A DNA stretch of 64,000 bases, taken from positions 1,364,001 to 1,428,000 of the forward strand of contig CBDCMP010000007.1 in NCBI GenBank assembly GCA_965218985.1, given 5' to 3'. Both the position numbers and the translations under genes were made by a program. The stretch's first letter is position 1. Every line of letters starts with the position of its first letter. The notes under the pieces are model-generated. The model did no database searches and was not told where the DNA came from. It saw only the letters and a program-made list of their open reading frames with translations. Shown here piece by piece: positions 1 through 9,206 of the stretch. The DNA is from Pseudopedobacter sp965218985 (GTDB lineage Bacteria; Bacteroidota; Bacteroidia; Sphingobacteriales; Sphingobacteriaceae).

Positions 1-54
1 AGGAAAGAACCTAAATCTATTTTTAGCCAACAAATAACTTACAACGAATAAACT

Positions 55-359
55 ATGGGAACAGAAAATAGGATAAAAATCCTGGATTAACAGCCCTCGC
101 TGAAAAAGTACTTTTACGATCTGGCAGGCCGCTGGCTGTTTAAAGTGCTAAATGGCAAACTCGAAGAGAAAAATGATTTCACTTTGCTCAATCCCGAAGA
201 AGCCTATCTAAAAAGGGGTGGTTTCTTTTTTTTGCGCAGCATAAAGGTAACGTCATAGGTCTTGTAGCATTAAAACGTTTAGGTGAAGATACCTTCGAAT
301 TTGCAAAATTATTTATCGATCCGGAAGTAAGAAAGATGGGTCTCTTTTTTTGCATTTGA
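55..359 (+). pseudogene. decayed GNAT-family N-acetyltransferase
   Basis: From the ATG at 55 the frame reads MGTENRIKILD, then a TAA at 88-90, then QPSLKKYFYDLAGRW and on to about 225. After an eight-T run at 226-233 the coding signal continues in another frame as HKGNVIGLVALKRLGEDTF and LFIDPEVRKMG, which is typical of the GNAT core just before the acetyl-CoA loop. The reading frame then ends at 357-359, soon after a second T run, so the Q/RxxGxG acetyl-CoA loop and C-terminus are lost. An internal stop, a homopolymer frameshift and a truncation make it a pseudogene. The rest of the gap to 577 shows no gene and presumably holds the promoter of the next gene. Confidence 0.75.
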
Positions 360-577
360 TAGTTCTCAAATTGAGAGGATATGACTAACTATTGAGAAGA
401 ATTGAATTGGGTTTTAAGCCAAATTTTAAGTTCTTTGAATTCGTGTGTTTTACAGTAGAACCACTAAACCTGAATTTTATAATTAACCTTAAAATTTTTC
501 ATTCCGCATTCATTTACTTGATAATTCACAATTGCAGGTCTCTATTCAATTAAATAAAAGCATAATTATAAACAATC

Positions 578-2635
578 ATGAATTTAAATAGAAGCAAAAA
601 ACAAGTTGCTTTAGGCCTCACTATTATGATCGCAATTTTGGGTGTTCAGGCTTTCAAATCTGCCAAAGAAAAAGGCAAACCGAAATCAACCTTATTAAAA
701 TCTAATTATGAACCTGTTTCATTAGGCTCCATTCAACCCAAAGGCTGGTTGTTAGACCAGTTGACGGTAATGAAGAATGGTTCAACAGGTCATATCGACG
801 AGATTTATGATAAAATCAAAGATGACAATGGATGGTTGGGTGGAGAAGGCGATGGCTGGGAAGAAACCCCTTACTGGTTGGATGGTGCAGTTCCACTGGC
901 TTACCAATTGGATGATGCAACGCTCAAGAGTAAAGTTCTAAAATATATCAACTGGACCATCGATCATCAAAGACCTTCAGGTTATTTTGGTCCCATCACC
1001 AAATGGGAACGCGAAACAGGCAAAAAAGTAGATTTAAAAAATGTTGACAAGGGTCAAGACTGGTGGCCAAAAATGGTGATGCTCAAAGTCATCCAGCAAT
1101 ATTATTCAGCCACTCAGGATAAAAGGGTGATCCCTTTCATGACCAAATATTTCCACTATCAAAACGAAGCACTAAAAAAGGCTCCAATCGGGAAATGGAC
1201 GGAGTGGGCAAAATCACGAGGGATCGAGAATGTGATGATGGCGCAATGGTTATACGCTATTACCAAAGATGCCTCCCTCCTAGAGTTGGCAAATGAGATC
1301 AATTCCCAATCTTACACCTGGAGCAAATGGTTTGGAAATAGAGATTGGGTCATCAATGCCGCCGCCCATCCTGACGGGAAAGACTGGATGACCCGTCATG
1401 GTGTGAATGTTGCGATGGCTCTTAAAGATCCCGTGATCAATTATCAAAAAACTGGAGATAGCACTTACCTGAAAGATTTAAAAACTGGTTTCAAAGATTT
1501 GATGACCCTACACGGCTTACCTAATGGGATTTTTTCTGCAGACGAAGATTTACACGGAAATCATCCCACACAAGGAACCGAGCTTTGTGCCATTGTGGAA
1601 TCCATGTATTCTATGGAGGAGATAGCCCAGATTACCGGCGACACCCATTATTTGGATGCTCTGGAAAGAATGACCTTCAATGCCATGCCGGCACAAACCA
1701 CAGATGATTATCAGGAAAAACAATATTTCCAAATTGCCAATCAAGTAGAAATCAGTAGAGGGGTTTTTGCATTTACCTTGCCTTTCGATAGGCAAATGAA
1801 CAGCGTTTTGGGGATTAAAAGTGGCTATACTTGTTGCTACGCAAACATGCACCAAGGCTGGACTAAATTCACTCAAAATCTGTGGTACCATACTCCGGAA
1901 GAAGGGCTCGCAGCATTGATTTACAGTCCCAATACTTTGAACACCACGGTAGGCAAAAATAAAACTGCCATAACCATAGATGAAGTGACCAATTATCCTT
2001 TTCAGGATGCCATTGATTTTAACATTTCTTTAAAAACGGCTGTGGAGTTCCCTTTTCAATTGCGTATTCCCTCATGGTGTGAAGAGGCTTCCGTTTTGAT
2101 CAATGGAAAAGCATACAGCAAGGAGAAGGGTGGGAAAATCATTACCATCAAAAGAAATTGGAGACACCATGATAGAGTGACCCTGAAAATGCCAATGAAA
2201 GTAAAAGTCTCTGAATGGGCAGATAATTCGAAAGCGGTGGAGCGGGGGCCACTGGTGTATGGATTGAAGATACAACAGAAATGGAGCGAAGGAACAGAAA
2301 AGACAGAGGGAAAATATTTTGAAGTCCATCCTGCTTCAGCGTGGAATTATGGTCTGTCACAAAGTATGACCAAAGATCCATCGGCTGAAACCCAAGTGAT
2401 ATCCAACGGCCTGAAAAAAGATTTCAGATGGAATTTGGAGAATGCCCCTGTGGAGATCACCGCAAAAGCGAAAATGATCCCAAGTTGGCAGGCACAAAAC
2501 GGACTGGCTCATTTGCCGGTTTCTGGCCGCGATGGAATCTACAAAGGAGAGGTAAATGATCAAATAGAAGAAGTGACCCTAGTTCCTGTGGGTTTTACAA
2601 AATTGAGGATCATGGCTTTCCCTGTGGTGAAATAA
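578..2635 (+). CDS. GH127-type beta-L-arabinofuranosidase
   Basis: Predicted exported glycoside hydrolase of the DUF1680/GH127 superfamily, 685 aa, which hydrolyses terminal beta-L-arabinofuranosides. The N-terminus has a basic stretch and a hydrophobic segment (about residues 10-25) that could be a signal anchor. The zinc-thiolate site of the family is visible: Glu335 and Cys337 in TELCAIVE, and the pair Cys419-Cys420 in SGYTCCYAN. The cysteine that lies two residues before this pair in Bifidobacterium HypBA1 is Tyr here. An (alpha/alpha)6 barrel is followed by beta-sandwich sequence. It heads the arabinan enzyme run on the plus strand. Exact GH family (127 or a relative) is uncertain, but the superfamily is clear. 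Confidence 0.85.
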   Translation: MNLNRSKKQVALGLTIMIAILGVQAFKSAKEKGKPKSTLLKSNYEPVSLGSIQPKGWLLDQLTVMKNGSTGHIDEIYDKIKDDNGWLGGEGDGWEETPYWLDGAVPLAYQLDDATLKSKVLKYINWTIDHQRPSGYFGPITKWERETGKKVDLKNVDKGQDWWPKMVMLKVIQQYYSATQDKRVIPFMTKYFHYQNEALKKAPIGKWTEWAKSRGIENVMMAQWLYAITKDASLLELANEINSQSYTWSKWFGNRDWVINAAAHPDGKDWMTRHGVNVAMALKDPVINYQKTGDSTYLKDLKTGFKDLMTLHGLPNGIFSADEDLHGNHPTQGTELCAIVESMYSMEEIAQITGDTHYLDALERMTFNAMPAQTTDDYQEKQYFQIANQVEISRGVFAFTLPFDRQMNSVLGIKSGYTCCYANMHQGWTKFTQNLWYHTPEEGLAALIYSPNTLNTTVGKNKTAITIDEVTNYPFQDAIDFNISLKTAVEFPFQLRIPSWCEEASVLINGKAYSKEKGGKIITIKRNWRHHDRVTLKMPMKVKVSEWADNSKAVERGPLVYGLKIQQKWSEGTEKTEGKYFEVHPASAWNYGLSQSMTKDPSAETQVISNGLKKDFRWNLENAPVEITAKAKMIPSWQAQNGLAHLPVSGRDGIYKGEVNDQIEEVTLVPVGFTKLRIMAFPVVK

Positions 2636-2704
2636 AGGATGGAAATCTTTATCTTAAGGATGAAGTAGATTTGATCCAATAATTGAATGGCATAAAATAT
2701 TATA

Positions 2705-3052
2705 TTGATGAAGCGAGTTTGGTTGTTGATTTTAGGTATTGGTTTTTTAGGAAATACACAGGCACAAGAAGATCGAAAATTCATGGTAAAGAATAAGGCT
2801 CCAGCATACTGGCTTCCCTTTCAGCTATCCCAAGCTCGCTTGTTGGAAGGAAGTCCATTTTATCATGCGATGAAATTAGACCAAAAATACCTGTTGGGAA
2901 TGGATGTGAACAGAATGCTCAACGGCTATAGGAGAAGAGCGGGTTTGCCTGAATTGGGAGAATTTCCAGGATCCAATCAACCAAAAAACACCAGAGCCGG
3001 AGAAATGCCTCACTATATTTCAGCCATTCCTCTAGGTTATTTATTTTATTGA
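2705..3052 (+). pseudogene. truncated GH127/GH146 N-terminal fragment
   Basis: A 115-aa frame begins with a clean signal peptide (MMKRVWLLILGIGFLGNTQA). It continues into the conserved N-terminus of GH127/146 enzymes: LSQARLLEGSPFYHAM, YLLGMDVNRMLNGYRRRAGL and MPHYISAIPLGYLFY. The frame stops just where family members go on into the catalytic helical barrel. The full-length neighbour that follows begins with the equivalent QLHQVKLLESPFKNAM. No zinc or nucleophile cysteines are present, so it cannot be a working hydrolase. It is probably the 5' remnant of a paralogue deleted by recombination with the next gene, though a secreted short peptide cannot be excluded. Confidence 0.7.
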
Positions 3053-3056
3053 TAGC

Positions 3057-5390
3057 ATGAAAAAGAAATTTATTTACATCATTTCATCAGCTTTCTTTTT
3101 TTTGAATGTAGCAGATGTAAACGCTCAAAATGGTTATGTGGTTAAAGATAAAGTGGAATATAAAGCTTTACCTTTTCAGCTCCATCAAGTGAAGTTATTG
3201 GAAAGTCCATTCAAAAATGCCATGCAAAACGATGAAGCCTGGCTGTTGGATTTAGAACCCGACAGGTTACTGTCGAGATTTAGGGAATATGCTGGCTTGA
3301 AGCCAAAAGGGGAAATTTATGGTGGCTGGGAGAGCAGGGGGGTTTCAGGGCATTCTTTGGGACACTATTTATCTGCGGTGTCTTTGATGTATGCAGCATC
3401 TGGAGAGGAAAAGTTCAAAGCAAGAGCTGATTACATGGTCAAAGAACTGCTGGAATGTCAGCAGGCAAAAGGCACCGGATATATTGGTGCCATCCCGGAT
3501 GGAGACAAAATCTTCGATGAAGTGGCAGCTGGTGATATCCATTCCCAGGGTTTTGATTTGAATGGCGGCTGGGTGCCCTGGTATACCGAACATAAGGTTT
3601 TGGCCGGATTGATTGATGCTTACACCTATACAGGAAATCAGGATGCGAAAAAAGTGGCAGCAGCTTTTGGAAATTGGATTGATACCAAATTCAAAAATTT
3701 ATCAGAAGCCCAGTTTCAAAAGATGCTGGATTGTGAACACGGTGGAATGAACGAATCATTGGCTGATTTATACTCCATCACTGGAGATAAAAAGTATTTA
3801 GATTTATCTTATCGCTTCCACCACAAGAAAATTTTGGACCCATTAGCGGCCCAAAAGGACGAGTTGGGAGGTGTGCATGCCAATACTCAAATTCCTAAAG
3901 TCATAGGCTCTGCCCGTGATTATGAGCTTACCGGCAATGAAAAAGATCATATTTTATCTAAATTCTTTTGGGATGCCGTGGTGAACCATCATTCTTATGT
4001 GATTGGTGGGAACAGCAATTATGAACATTTCTCTCCGCCTGATAAATTAGCAGATCAGCTTGGGCCAAACACTACAGAAACCTGCAATTCTTACAACATG
4101 CTCAAGTTGACCAAGCATTTGTACAAATTGGATCCCTCTTCATCTTATATGGATTATTACGAGAAAGTATTGTATAACCATATTTTGGCCTCCCAAAATT
4201 CGGAAGACGGAATGGTGCTTTATTACCTCCCCCTTAAATCTGGAGAGCAGAAGAAATTTGGCACACCCGACAGTTCTTTTTGGTGCTGTACAGGCACCGG
4301 AATGGAAAACCATGCAAAATACGGGGAAGACATCTATTTTAAAGATGTGAACGGTGGCTTGTACATCAATCTTTTTATCCCTTCAGAATTGAACTGGGAG
4401 GAGAAGAATTTTGTGATCAAACAAGAAAGCCAATTTCCCGAATCCACGAAAGTGGTTTTTACGATTGAAAAAGGGAATGAATCCATGCCATTTCATATCC
4501 GGGTGCCCAACTGGACAAGCGGAGCAACCCTTACCATCAACGGAAAAAATGTGGGCGGAGAATTGAAACCGGGCACTTATTTTACCATCAACAGAAAATG
4601 GAAAAAAGGCGAGGTGATCACTTACAATATGCCCATGAGCTTACATGAGCAAACGATGCCTGATGATCAAAATAAAGTGGCCATGCTCTATGGCCCGGTT
4701 GTTTTAGCTGCTGAACTTGGCTATCAACCTTTGAAAAATAGAGAAATCCCTGTTTTAGTGAGCAATGATACCCATGCGAAATCATGGATTAAATTGGCCA
4801 GTCAAAACCCAATGAAATTCAACACCTTTAACAAGGTGAGCACCAAACAAGAAACGCTTGTTCCGCTATATAAAATCAATGATGAAAGGTACCTGGTGTA
4901 TTGGGATAGGTTCAGCAAAGAAGGTTGGGAGAAGAAGAAAGCAGAATATGAATTGCAGCTGAAGAGAGAGGAAGAATTGGAAACCCGTACGTTAGATAAT
5001 TTACGTGTTGGGGAAATGCAGCCAGAGCGTGACCATGAATTGAAAGGTGAGCGTACATTCACTGGAGATTTTCAAGAAATGCACTGGCGTGATGCAAGAG
5101 ACGGTGGATATTTCAGTTTTAAGATGGACACCAAAAATGCAACTGCAGCAGAATTGATTTGCACTTATTTCGGAAGTGATGGCGGCAACCGTAAATTCAG
5201 CATACAGGTAGATGGAAAGGAGATTGCCAGAGAAAAATTAGAAGCAAAACATCCTAACGAAATGTTCAATCAGCTATACGATATTCCTGAACCCTTATTA
5301 AAGGGTAAGCAGCAAATTATCGTTACTTTTAAAGCTGACCCCGGAAGTACAGCTGGTGGAGTTTTTGGATGCCGATTAGTGAAAAAATAA
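3057..5390 (+). CDS. GH146-like beta-L-arabinofuranosidase
   Basis: Exported 777-aa enzyme with a signal peptide ending near VNAQ (about residue 24). It resembles the GH146 enzymes of Bacteroides that remove beta-L-arabinofuranose from plant glycans. The active site is visible as Glu341 and Cys343 in NTTETCNSYNM and Cys410-Cys411 in SFWCCTGTGMEN. The barrel is followed by a beta-sandwich (about 430-600) and a C-terminal extension (about 640-777) with a carbohydrate-binding-like fold. Its length matches the roughly 780 aa of GH146 enzymes. It starts 4 bp after the truncated paralogue and belongs to the same apparent operon. Confidence 0.88.
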   Translation: MKKKFIYIISSAFFFLNVADVNAQNGYVVKDKVEYKALPFQLHQVKLLESPFKNAMQNDEAWLLDLEPDRLLSRFREYAGLKPKGEIYGGWESRGVSGHSLGHYLSAVSLMYAASGEEKFKARADYMVKELLECQQAKGTGYIGAIPDGDKIFDEVAAGDIHSQGFDLNGGWVPWYTEHKVLAGLIDAYTYTGNQDAKKVAAAFGNWIDTKFKNLSEAQFQKMLDCEHGGMNESLADLYSITGDKKYLDLSYRFHHKKILDPLAAQKDELGGVHANTQIPKVIGSARDYELTGNEKDHILSKFFWDAVVNHHSYVIGGNSNYEHFSPPDKLADQLGPNTTETCNSYNMLKLTKHLYKLDPSSSYMDYYEKVLYNHILASQNSEDGMVLYYLPLKSGEQKKFGTPDSSFWCCTGTGMENHAKYGEDIYFKDVNGGLYINLFIPSELNWEEKNFVIKQESQFPESTKVVFTIEKGNESMPFHIRVPNWTSGATLTINGKNVGGELKPGTYFTINRKWKKGEVITYNMPMSLHEQTMPDDQNKVAMLYGPVVLAAELGYQPLKNREIPVLVSNDTHAKSWIKLASQNPMKFNTFNKVSTKQETLVPLYKINDERYLVYWDRFSKEGWEKKKAEYELQLKREEELETRTLDNLRVGEMQPERDHELKGERTFTGDFQEMHWRDARDGGYFSFKMDTKNATAAELICTYFGSDGGNRKFSIQVDGKEIAREKLEAKHPNEMFNQLYDIPEPLLKGKQQIIVTFKADPGSTAGGVFGCRLVKK

Positions 5391-5435
5391 TAAAATAAAT
5401 AAGGTTTATCGAACAATTAAATAGAAAAAATAAAA

Positions 5436-6596
5436 ATGAGAGTAAACAGTATGTTATCAGTTTCTATGTTGGGCCTGCTTTTTATAGGCGCCTGTACCAA
5501 TGGTAAAAAGGAAACGAGCACAAAAGACAGTTTAGCCATGGTCAGCGTAGACAGCTCCAGGTTCGACACCACCATCAACGACAAAAAGGTAAAATTGTAT
5601 GTGCTGAAAAACAAGAACAACATGCAGGCAGATTTCACCAATCTGGGTGGAAGGTTGGTCAGTCTGATGGTGCCGGACAGCAGCGGGAAACTGGTGGACG
5701 TGGTGGTGGGTTTCGCCAGTGCGGGGGATTATCAGCAATCGACCGAACCCTATTTCGGGGCCACCATAGGCCGTTATGGCAACCGTATAGCGAAGGGAAA
5801 GTTCACCATTGACGGCAAGGGATACCAATCTTCCCTGAACAATGGGACAAACATGTTGCATGGCGGCACCAAAGGGTTCCAGTACCAGGTTTGGGATGCG
5901 CAGCAACCAAACGGCCATACCTTGGTGCTGAGCTACCTCTCCAAAGATATGGAAGAAGGTTTCCCCGGAAATCTCCACGTAAGGGTGACCTACACCTTGA
6001 CCGACGACAACGAACTCAGAATGGACTACGAGGCCACCACTGACAGAACAACGGTGGTGAACCTCACCAACCACGCCTTTTTCAACCTGAACGGGGAGGG
6101 CAGCGGGACCATCTTGAACCACACTGTCCAGATCTATGCCGATGAGTACACCCCGGTGGATTCCACCTTGATCCCAACGGGGGAACTTGCCCCGGTGAAG
6201 AGCACCCCTTTCGATTTCACCGCACCAACAAAAATAGGCGAAAGGATTGGGGCAAATGATGAGCAGCTGAAGAACGGGAAGGGATACGACCACAATTATG
6301 TGCTGAACGGGACAAAAGGGATGGGGATGGCCCATGCCGCCACCGTCACAGGGGACAAGTCGGGGATCGTGATGGATGTCTACACCCGGGAACCAGGCCT
6401 GCAGTTCTACAGCGGGAACTTCATGCAGAGCAAAAACACGTTCAAGGGGGGCGCCAAAGATGATTTCAGGACCGCTTTTGCAATGGAGACACAGCATTTC
6501 CCTGATTCGCCAAACCAACCTTCGTTTCCTTCAACAGAACTGAAACCTGGGGACACTTACAGAACCAGCTCCATCTATAAATTCAGTGTTAAATAA
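5436..6596 (+). CDS. galM: aldose 1-epimerase, lipoprotein
   Basis: Mutarotase that interconverts alpha and beta anomers of aldoses, here probably arabinose freed by the surrounding hydrolases. The 386-aa product starts with a lipoprotein signal (lipobox IGAC, Cys about residue 20), so it should sit on an envelope membrane. Family motifs include GATIGRYGNRIAKG, the catalytic-His region LTNHAFFNLNGEG and the C-terminal MYTR-like VYTREPGLQFYSGNF. The glutamate of AMETQHFPDSPN is the expected general base. Base composition is clearly more GC-rich than that of both neighbours, suggesting a separate origin. A long antisense open frame inside it is a by-product of that composition. Confidence 0.92.
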   Translation: MRVNSMLSVSMLGLLFIGACTNGKKETSTKDSLAMVSVDSSRFDTTINDKKVKLYVLKNKNNMQADFTNLGGRLVSLMVPDSSGKLVDVVVGFASAGDYQQSTEPYFGATIGRYGNRIAKGKFTIDGKGYQSSLNNGTNMLHGGTKGFQYQVWDAQQPNGHTLVLSYLSKDMEEGFPGNLHVRVTYTLTDDNELRMDYEATTDRTTVVNLTNHAFFNLNGEGSGTILNHTVQIYADEYTPVDSTLIPTGELAPVKSTPFDFTAPTKIGERIGANDEQLKNGKGYDHNYVLNGTKGMGMAHAATVTGDKSGIVMDVYTREPGLQFYSGNFMQSKNTFKGGAKDDFRTAFAMETQHFPDSPNQPSFPSTELKPGDTYRTSSIYKFSVK

Positions 6597-6603
6597 ACAG
6601 ACC

Positions 6604-8148
6604 ATGATTTTAAGGAAAACACTACTCTTTTTACTTATTTTTTTGGCTTTTAAGTCAACCATTGCTCAAAATAAAATTGAGCTTGAGACATCAGACGCTA
6701 AGACCATCATCAATAAAAACATCTACGGTCATTTTGCCGAACATTTGGGCAGGTGTATCTACGATGGTTTTTATGTTGGGGAAGGCAACAAAAACATTCC
6801 AAACACGGCAGGCGTAAGAAATGATATCATCGCTTCACTAAAAAAACTAAAAGTTCCGATATTGAGATGGCCGGGAGGATGTTTTGCCGACACCTACCAT
6901 TGGAAAGACGGAATTGGAGAAAAAGCAAAAAGACCAAGTATGGTGAACACCTGGTGGGGTAATGTCACAGAAGACAACAGCTTTGGCACCCATGATTTTT
7001 TGAACATGTGCAAAGAGATTGGTGCCGAACCTTATCTGGCAGGAAACGTTGGCAGTGGAGAAGTCCAGGAATTGGCAGATTGGGTGCAGTATGTGAATTA
7101 TGATACCAAAAGCCCTATGTCTGATTTGCGTAGAAAAAACGGACAAGACAAACCTTGGAGAGTAAAATACTGGGGCGTTGGAAATGAAGCCTGGGGTTGT
7201 GGCGGTACGATGACTGTTGAATATTATAAAGATATCTATAGAAAATATGCAACTTTCATGAGCAATGCGGGGGTGGAAGGTGGTTTGTTTAAAATTGCTT
7301 CCGGTGCCAATGATGCTGATTACCATTGGACAGAAGCTTTGATGCGTGATATTCCTCATCACCTATTGTCCGGTGTAGCATTGCATCATTATTCTGTAAT
7401 AGATTGGAACCATAAGGGTTCAGCCACTGATTTTGATGAGGAACAATATTTCATCACCATGCAAAAATCTTTATTGATGGACGAGTTGGTCACTAAGCAT
7501 TCAGCTATTATGGACAAGTATGATCCAGAGAAGAAAGTGGCTTTAGTGGTAGACGAATGGGGTGGCTGGTACGATGTGGAACCAGGAACAAATCCTGGAT
7601 TTTTGTACCAACAAAATACCATGAGAGATGCCATGATAGCTGGGTCTGTACTGAATATTTTCAACAATCATGCAGATAGAGTAAAATTGGCTTGCTTGGC
7701 TCAGGCAGTAAATGTTTTGCAAGCGGTGATATTGACAAAGGGCGATAAAATTATCGAGACTCCAACTTATCATGTGATGGAGATGTACAATGTGCATCAA
7801 GATGCCACATTGATTCCATTAAAAGTGGAAAGTGAAGATTATACAATGGGCGATAAAATGTTAAAAGCTGTTTCAGCTTCTGCTTCCAAAGATAAAAACG
7901 GATGGACACACCTCTCCTTAGTAAATATTGATCCACATAAAAGCCAAACTATAACTATCGATTTGGGTCAAAATAAATATAGTGTTCTTTCTGGCAGGAT
8001 TTTAAAATCACCGAAATTGCAGGATTATAATTCTTTCGAAAATCCTGATAAAATAAAACCAACCAGGTTTACCGGAGCTAAATTGAAAACAAATATTTTG
8101 AGTGTTGAACTTCCTCCGTTTTCTGTAGTGGTGCTAGAAATGAAATAA
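6604..8148 (+). CDS. GH51 alpha-L-arabinofuranosidase
   Basis: Exported GH51 enzyme that hydrolyses terminal alpha-L-arabinofuranosyl bonds of arabinan and arabinoxylan. I take the ATG at 6604 rather than an in-frame ATG at 6586. It avoids overlap with galM and gives a clean signal peptide ending in STIAQ. Numbering from there, the acid/base is Glu195 in WGVGNEAWGCGG and the nucleophile Glu318 in VVDEWGGWYD. LRWPGGCFADTYHWKDGIG (about 87-105) is also characteristic. A (beta/alpha)8 barrel is followed by a C-terminal beta domain ending VELPPFSVVVLEMK. About 514 aa, usual for the family. Confidence 0.93.
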   Translation: MILRKTLLFLLIFLAFKSTIAQNKIELETSDAKTIINKNIYGHFAEHLGRCIYDGFYVGEGNKNIPNTAGVRNDIIASLKKLKVPILRWPGGCFADTYHWKDGIGEKAKRPSMVNTWWGNVTEDNSFGTHDFLNMCKEIGAEPYLAGNVGSGEVQELADWVQYVNYDTKSPMSDLRRKNGQDKPWRVKYWGVGNEAWGCGGTMTVEYYKDIYRKYATFMSNAGVEGGLFKIASGANDADYHWTEALMRDIPHHLLSGVALHHYSVIDWNHKGSATDFDEEQYFITMQKSLLMDELVTKHSAIMDKYDPEKKVALVVDEWGGWYDVEPGTNPGFLYQQNTMRDAMIAGSVLNIFNNHADRVKLACLAQAVNVLQAVILTKGDKIIETPTYHVMEMYNVHQDATLIPLKVESEDYTMGDKMLKAVSASASKDKNGWTHLSLVNIDPHKSQTITIDLGQNKYSVLSGRILKSPKLQDYNSFENPDKIKPTRFTGAKLKTNILSVELPPFSVVVLEMK

Positions 8149-8150
8149 GC

Positions 8151-9206
8151 ATGAACAAAAAATCATTATTATCAACCGTTTTAGCCGTATTTGTTTTTTC
8201 ATCCGGATTCTCTCAGCAAAAGATCAAACAATCCATCAAGAGACTAGTTTTTTTGATGTTGATTTCAGTGACCAGCATAGACTTAAGCTTTGCTCAGGAA
8301 AAGCCTGACATGTATTTTACAGACTATGCCTCAGGAAATCCGGTAGCCAAAGACCCTAACATTTCTTTCTTTAAGGGAGCTTATTGGATGTATTATTCTG
8401 TTCCGGGGGCAAACAATAGTGGTTGGAGCATTGGAATTGCCAAGAGTGATGATTTGATCAACTGGAAAAAAGTAGGGGCAATGACATCTGGAGCTGATTA
8501 TGAAAAAAATGGACTATGTGCTCCAGGAGCTTTGGTGAGAAATGATACACTTCATCTGTTTTATCAAACTTATGGAAATGGAACTAATGACGCCATTTGC
8601 CATGCCTATTCTATAGATGGTTTGAATTTTACAAGAGATGAAAGTAATCCAATTTTCAGCCCCTCCGGAGATTGGACTTGCGGCAGAGCTATAGATGCAG
8701 AAGTGGTGGAATTTAAAGGGCGTTATTTATTATACTTCGCCACGAGAGATAAGGTTTATAAAATACAAAAGCAAGGGGTGGCTGCTGCACCGCTTGGAAC
8801 AGATTTTAACAGCGCAGATTGGAAACAATTGGTTGATTCTTCCATCATGGCACCCCAATTTCTCTGGGAAAAAAACTGTGTGGAGGGAGCCTCTTGCATC
8901 AAAAAAGGAAAATACCTATACATGTTTTATGCCGGAGCCTATAACAACGAGCCACAACAAATTGGAGTGGCTAGAAGTCGGGATGGTATCAATTGGGAGC
9001 GAAAATCAGACGAACCTTTTTTGGCAAATGGAGAGGAAGGAAGTTGGAACTCGGCAGAATCAGGTCATCCTGATGTTTTCAAAGACAAGAAAGGCAAGTA
9101 TTGGTTGTTCTATCAAGGCAATAATACCAAAGATGGTAAAAGCTGGTATTTATCAAACCTCCGGTTGAAATGGGGATGTGGGGGCTGGCCCAAGATCAAG
9201 AAGTAA
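8151..9206 (+). CDS. GH43-like glycoside hydrolase with tandem signal peptides
   Basis: Five-bladed beta-propeller hydrolase of the GH43/GH117 type, probably acting on arabinose-containing glycans. The 351-aa product shows the expected repeats: DPNISFFKGAYWMYYS, DAEVVEFKGRYLLYFA, a central NCVEGASCIKKG with the likely acid Glu, and HPDVFKDKKGKYWLFYQG. The N-terminus is odd. A complete signal peptide (ending FSSGFSQ, about residue 22) is followed at once by a second basic-hydrophobic signal ending LSFAQ (about residue 49). This suggests fusion of a foreign leader to the original start. The start lies 2 bp after the GH51 stop, so translation is probably coupled. Family is confident; substrate is inferred from context. 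Confidence 0.82.
   Translation: MNKKSLLSTVLAVFVFSSGFSQQKIKQSIKRLVFLMLISVTSIDLSFAQEKPDMYFTDYASGNPVAKDPNISFFKGAYWMYYSVPGANNSGWSIGIAKSDDLINWKKVGAMTSGADYEKNGLCAPGALVRNDTLHLFYQTYGNGTNDAICHAYSIDGLNFTRDESNPIFSPSGDWTCGRAIDAEVVEFKGRYLLYFATRDKVYKIQKQGVAAAPLGTDFNSADWKQLVDSSIMAPQFLWEKNCVEGASCIKKGKYLYMFYAGAYNNEPQQIGVARSRDGINWERKSDEPFLANGEEGSWNSAESGHPDVFKDKKGKYWLFYQGNNTKDGKSWYLSNLRLKWGCGGWPKIKK

Noticed and set aside
5532..6518. 328-aa antisense frame inside galM
   Set aside because: It exists because galM is GC-rich and has few stop codons; no family features, and galM is clearly coding.
8695..9168. 157-aa frame within the GH43-like gene
   Set aside because: Overlapping frame on the same strand without motifs; the GH43-like frame explains the sequence.
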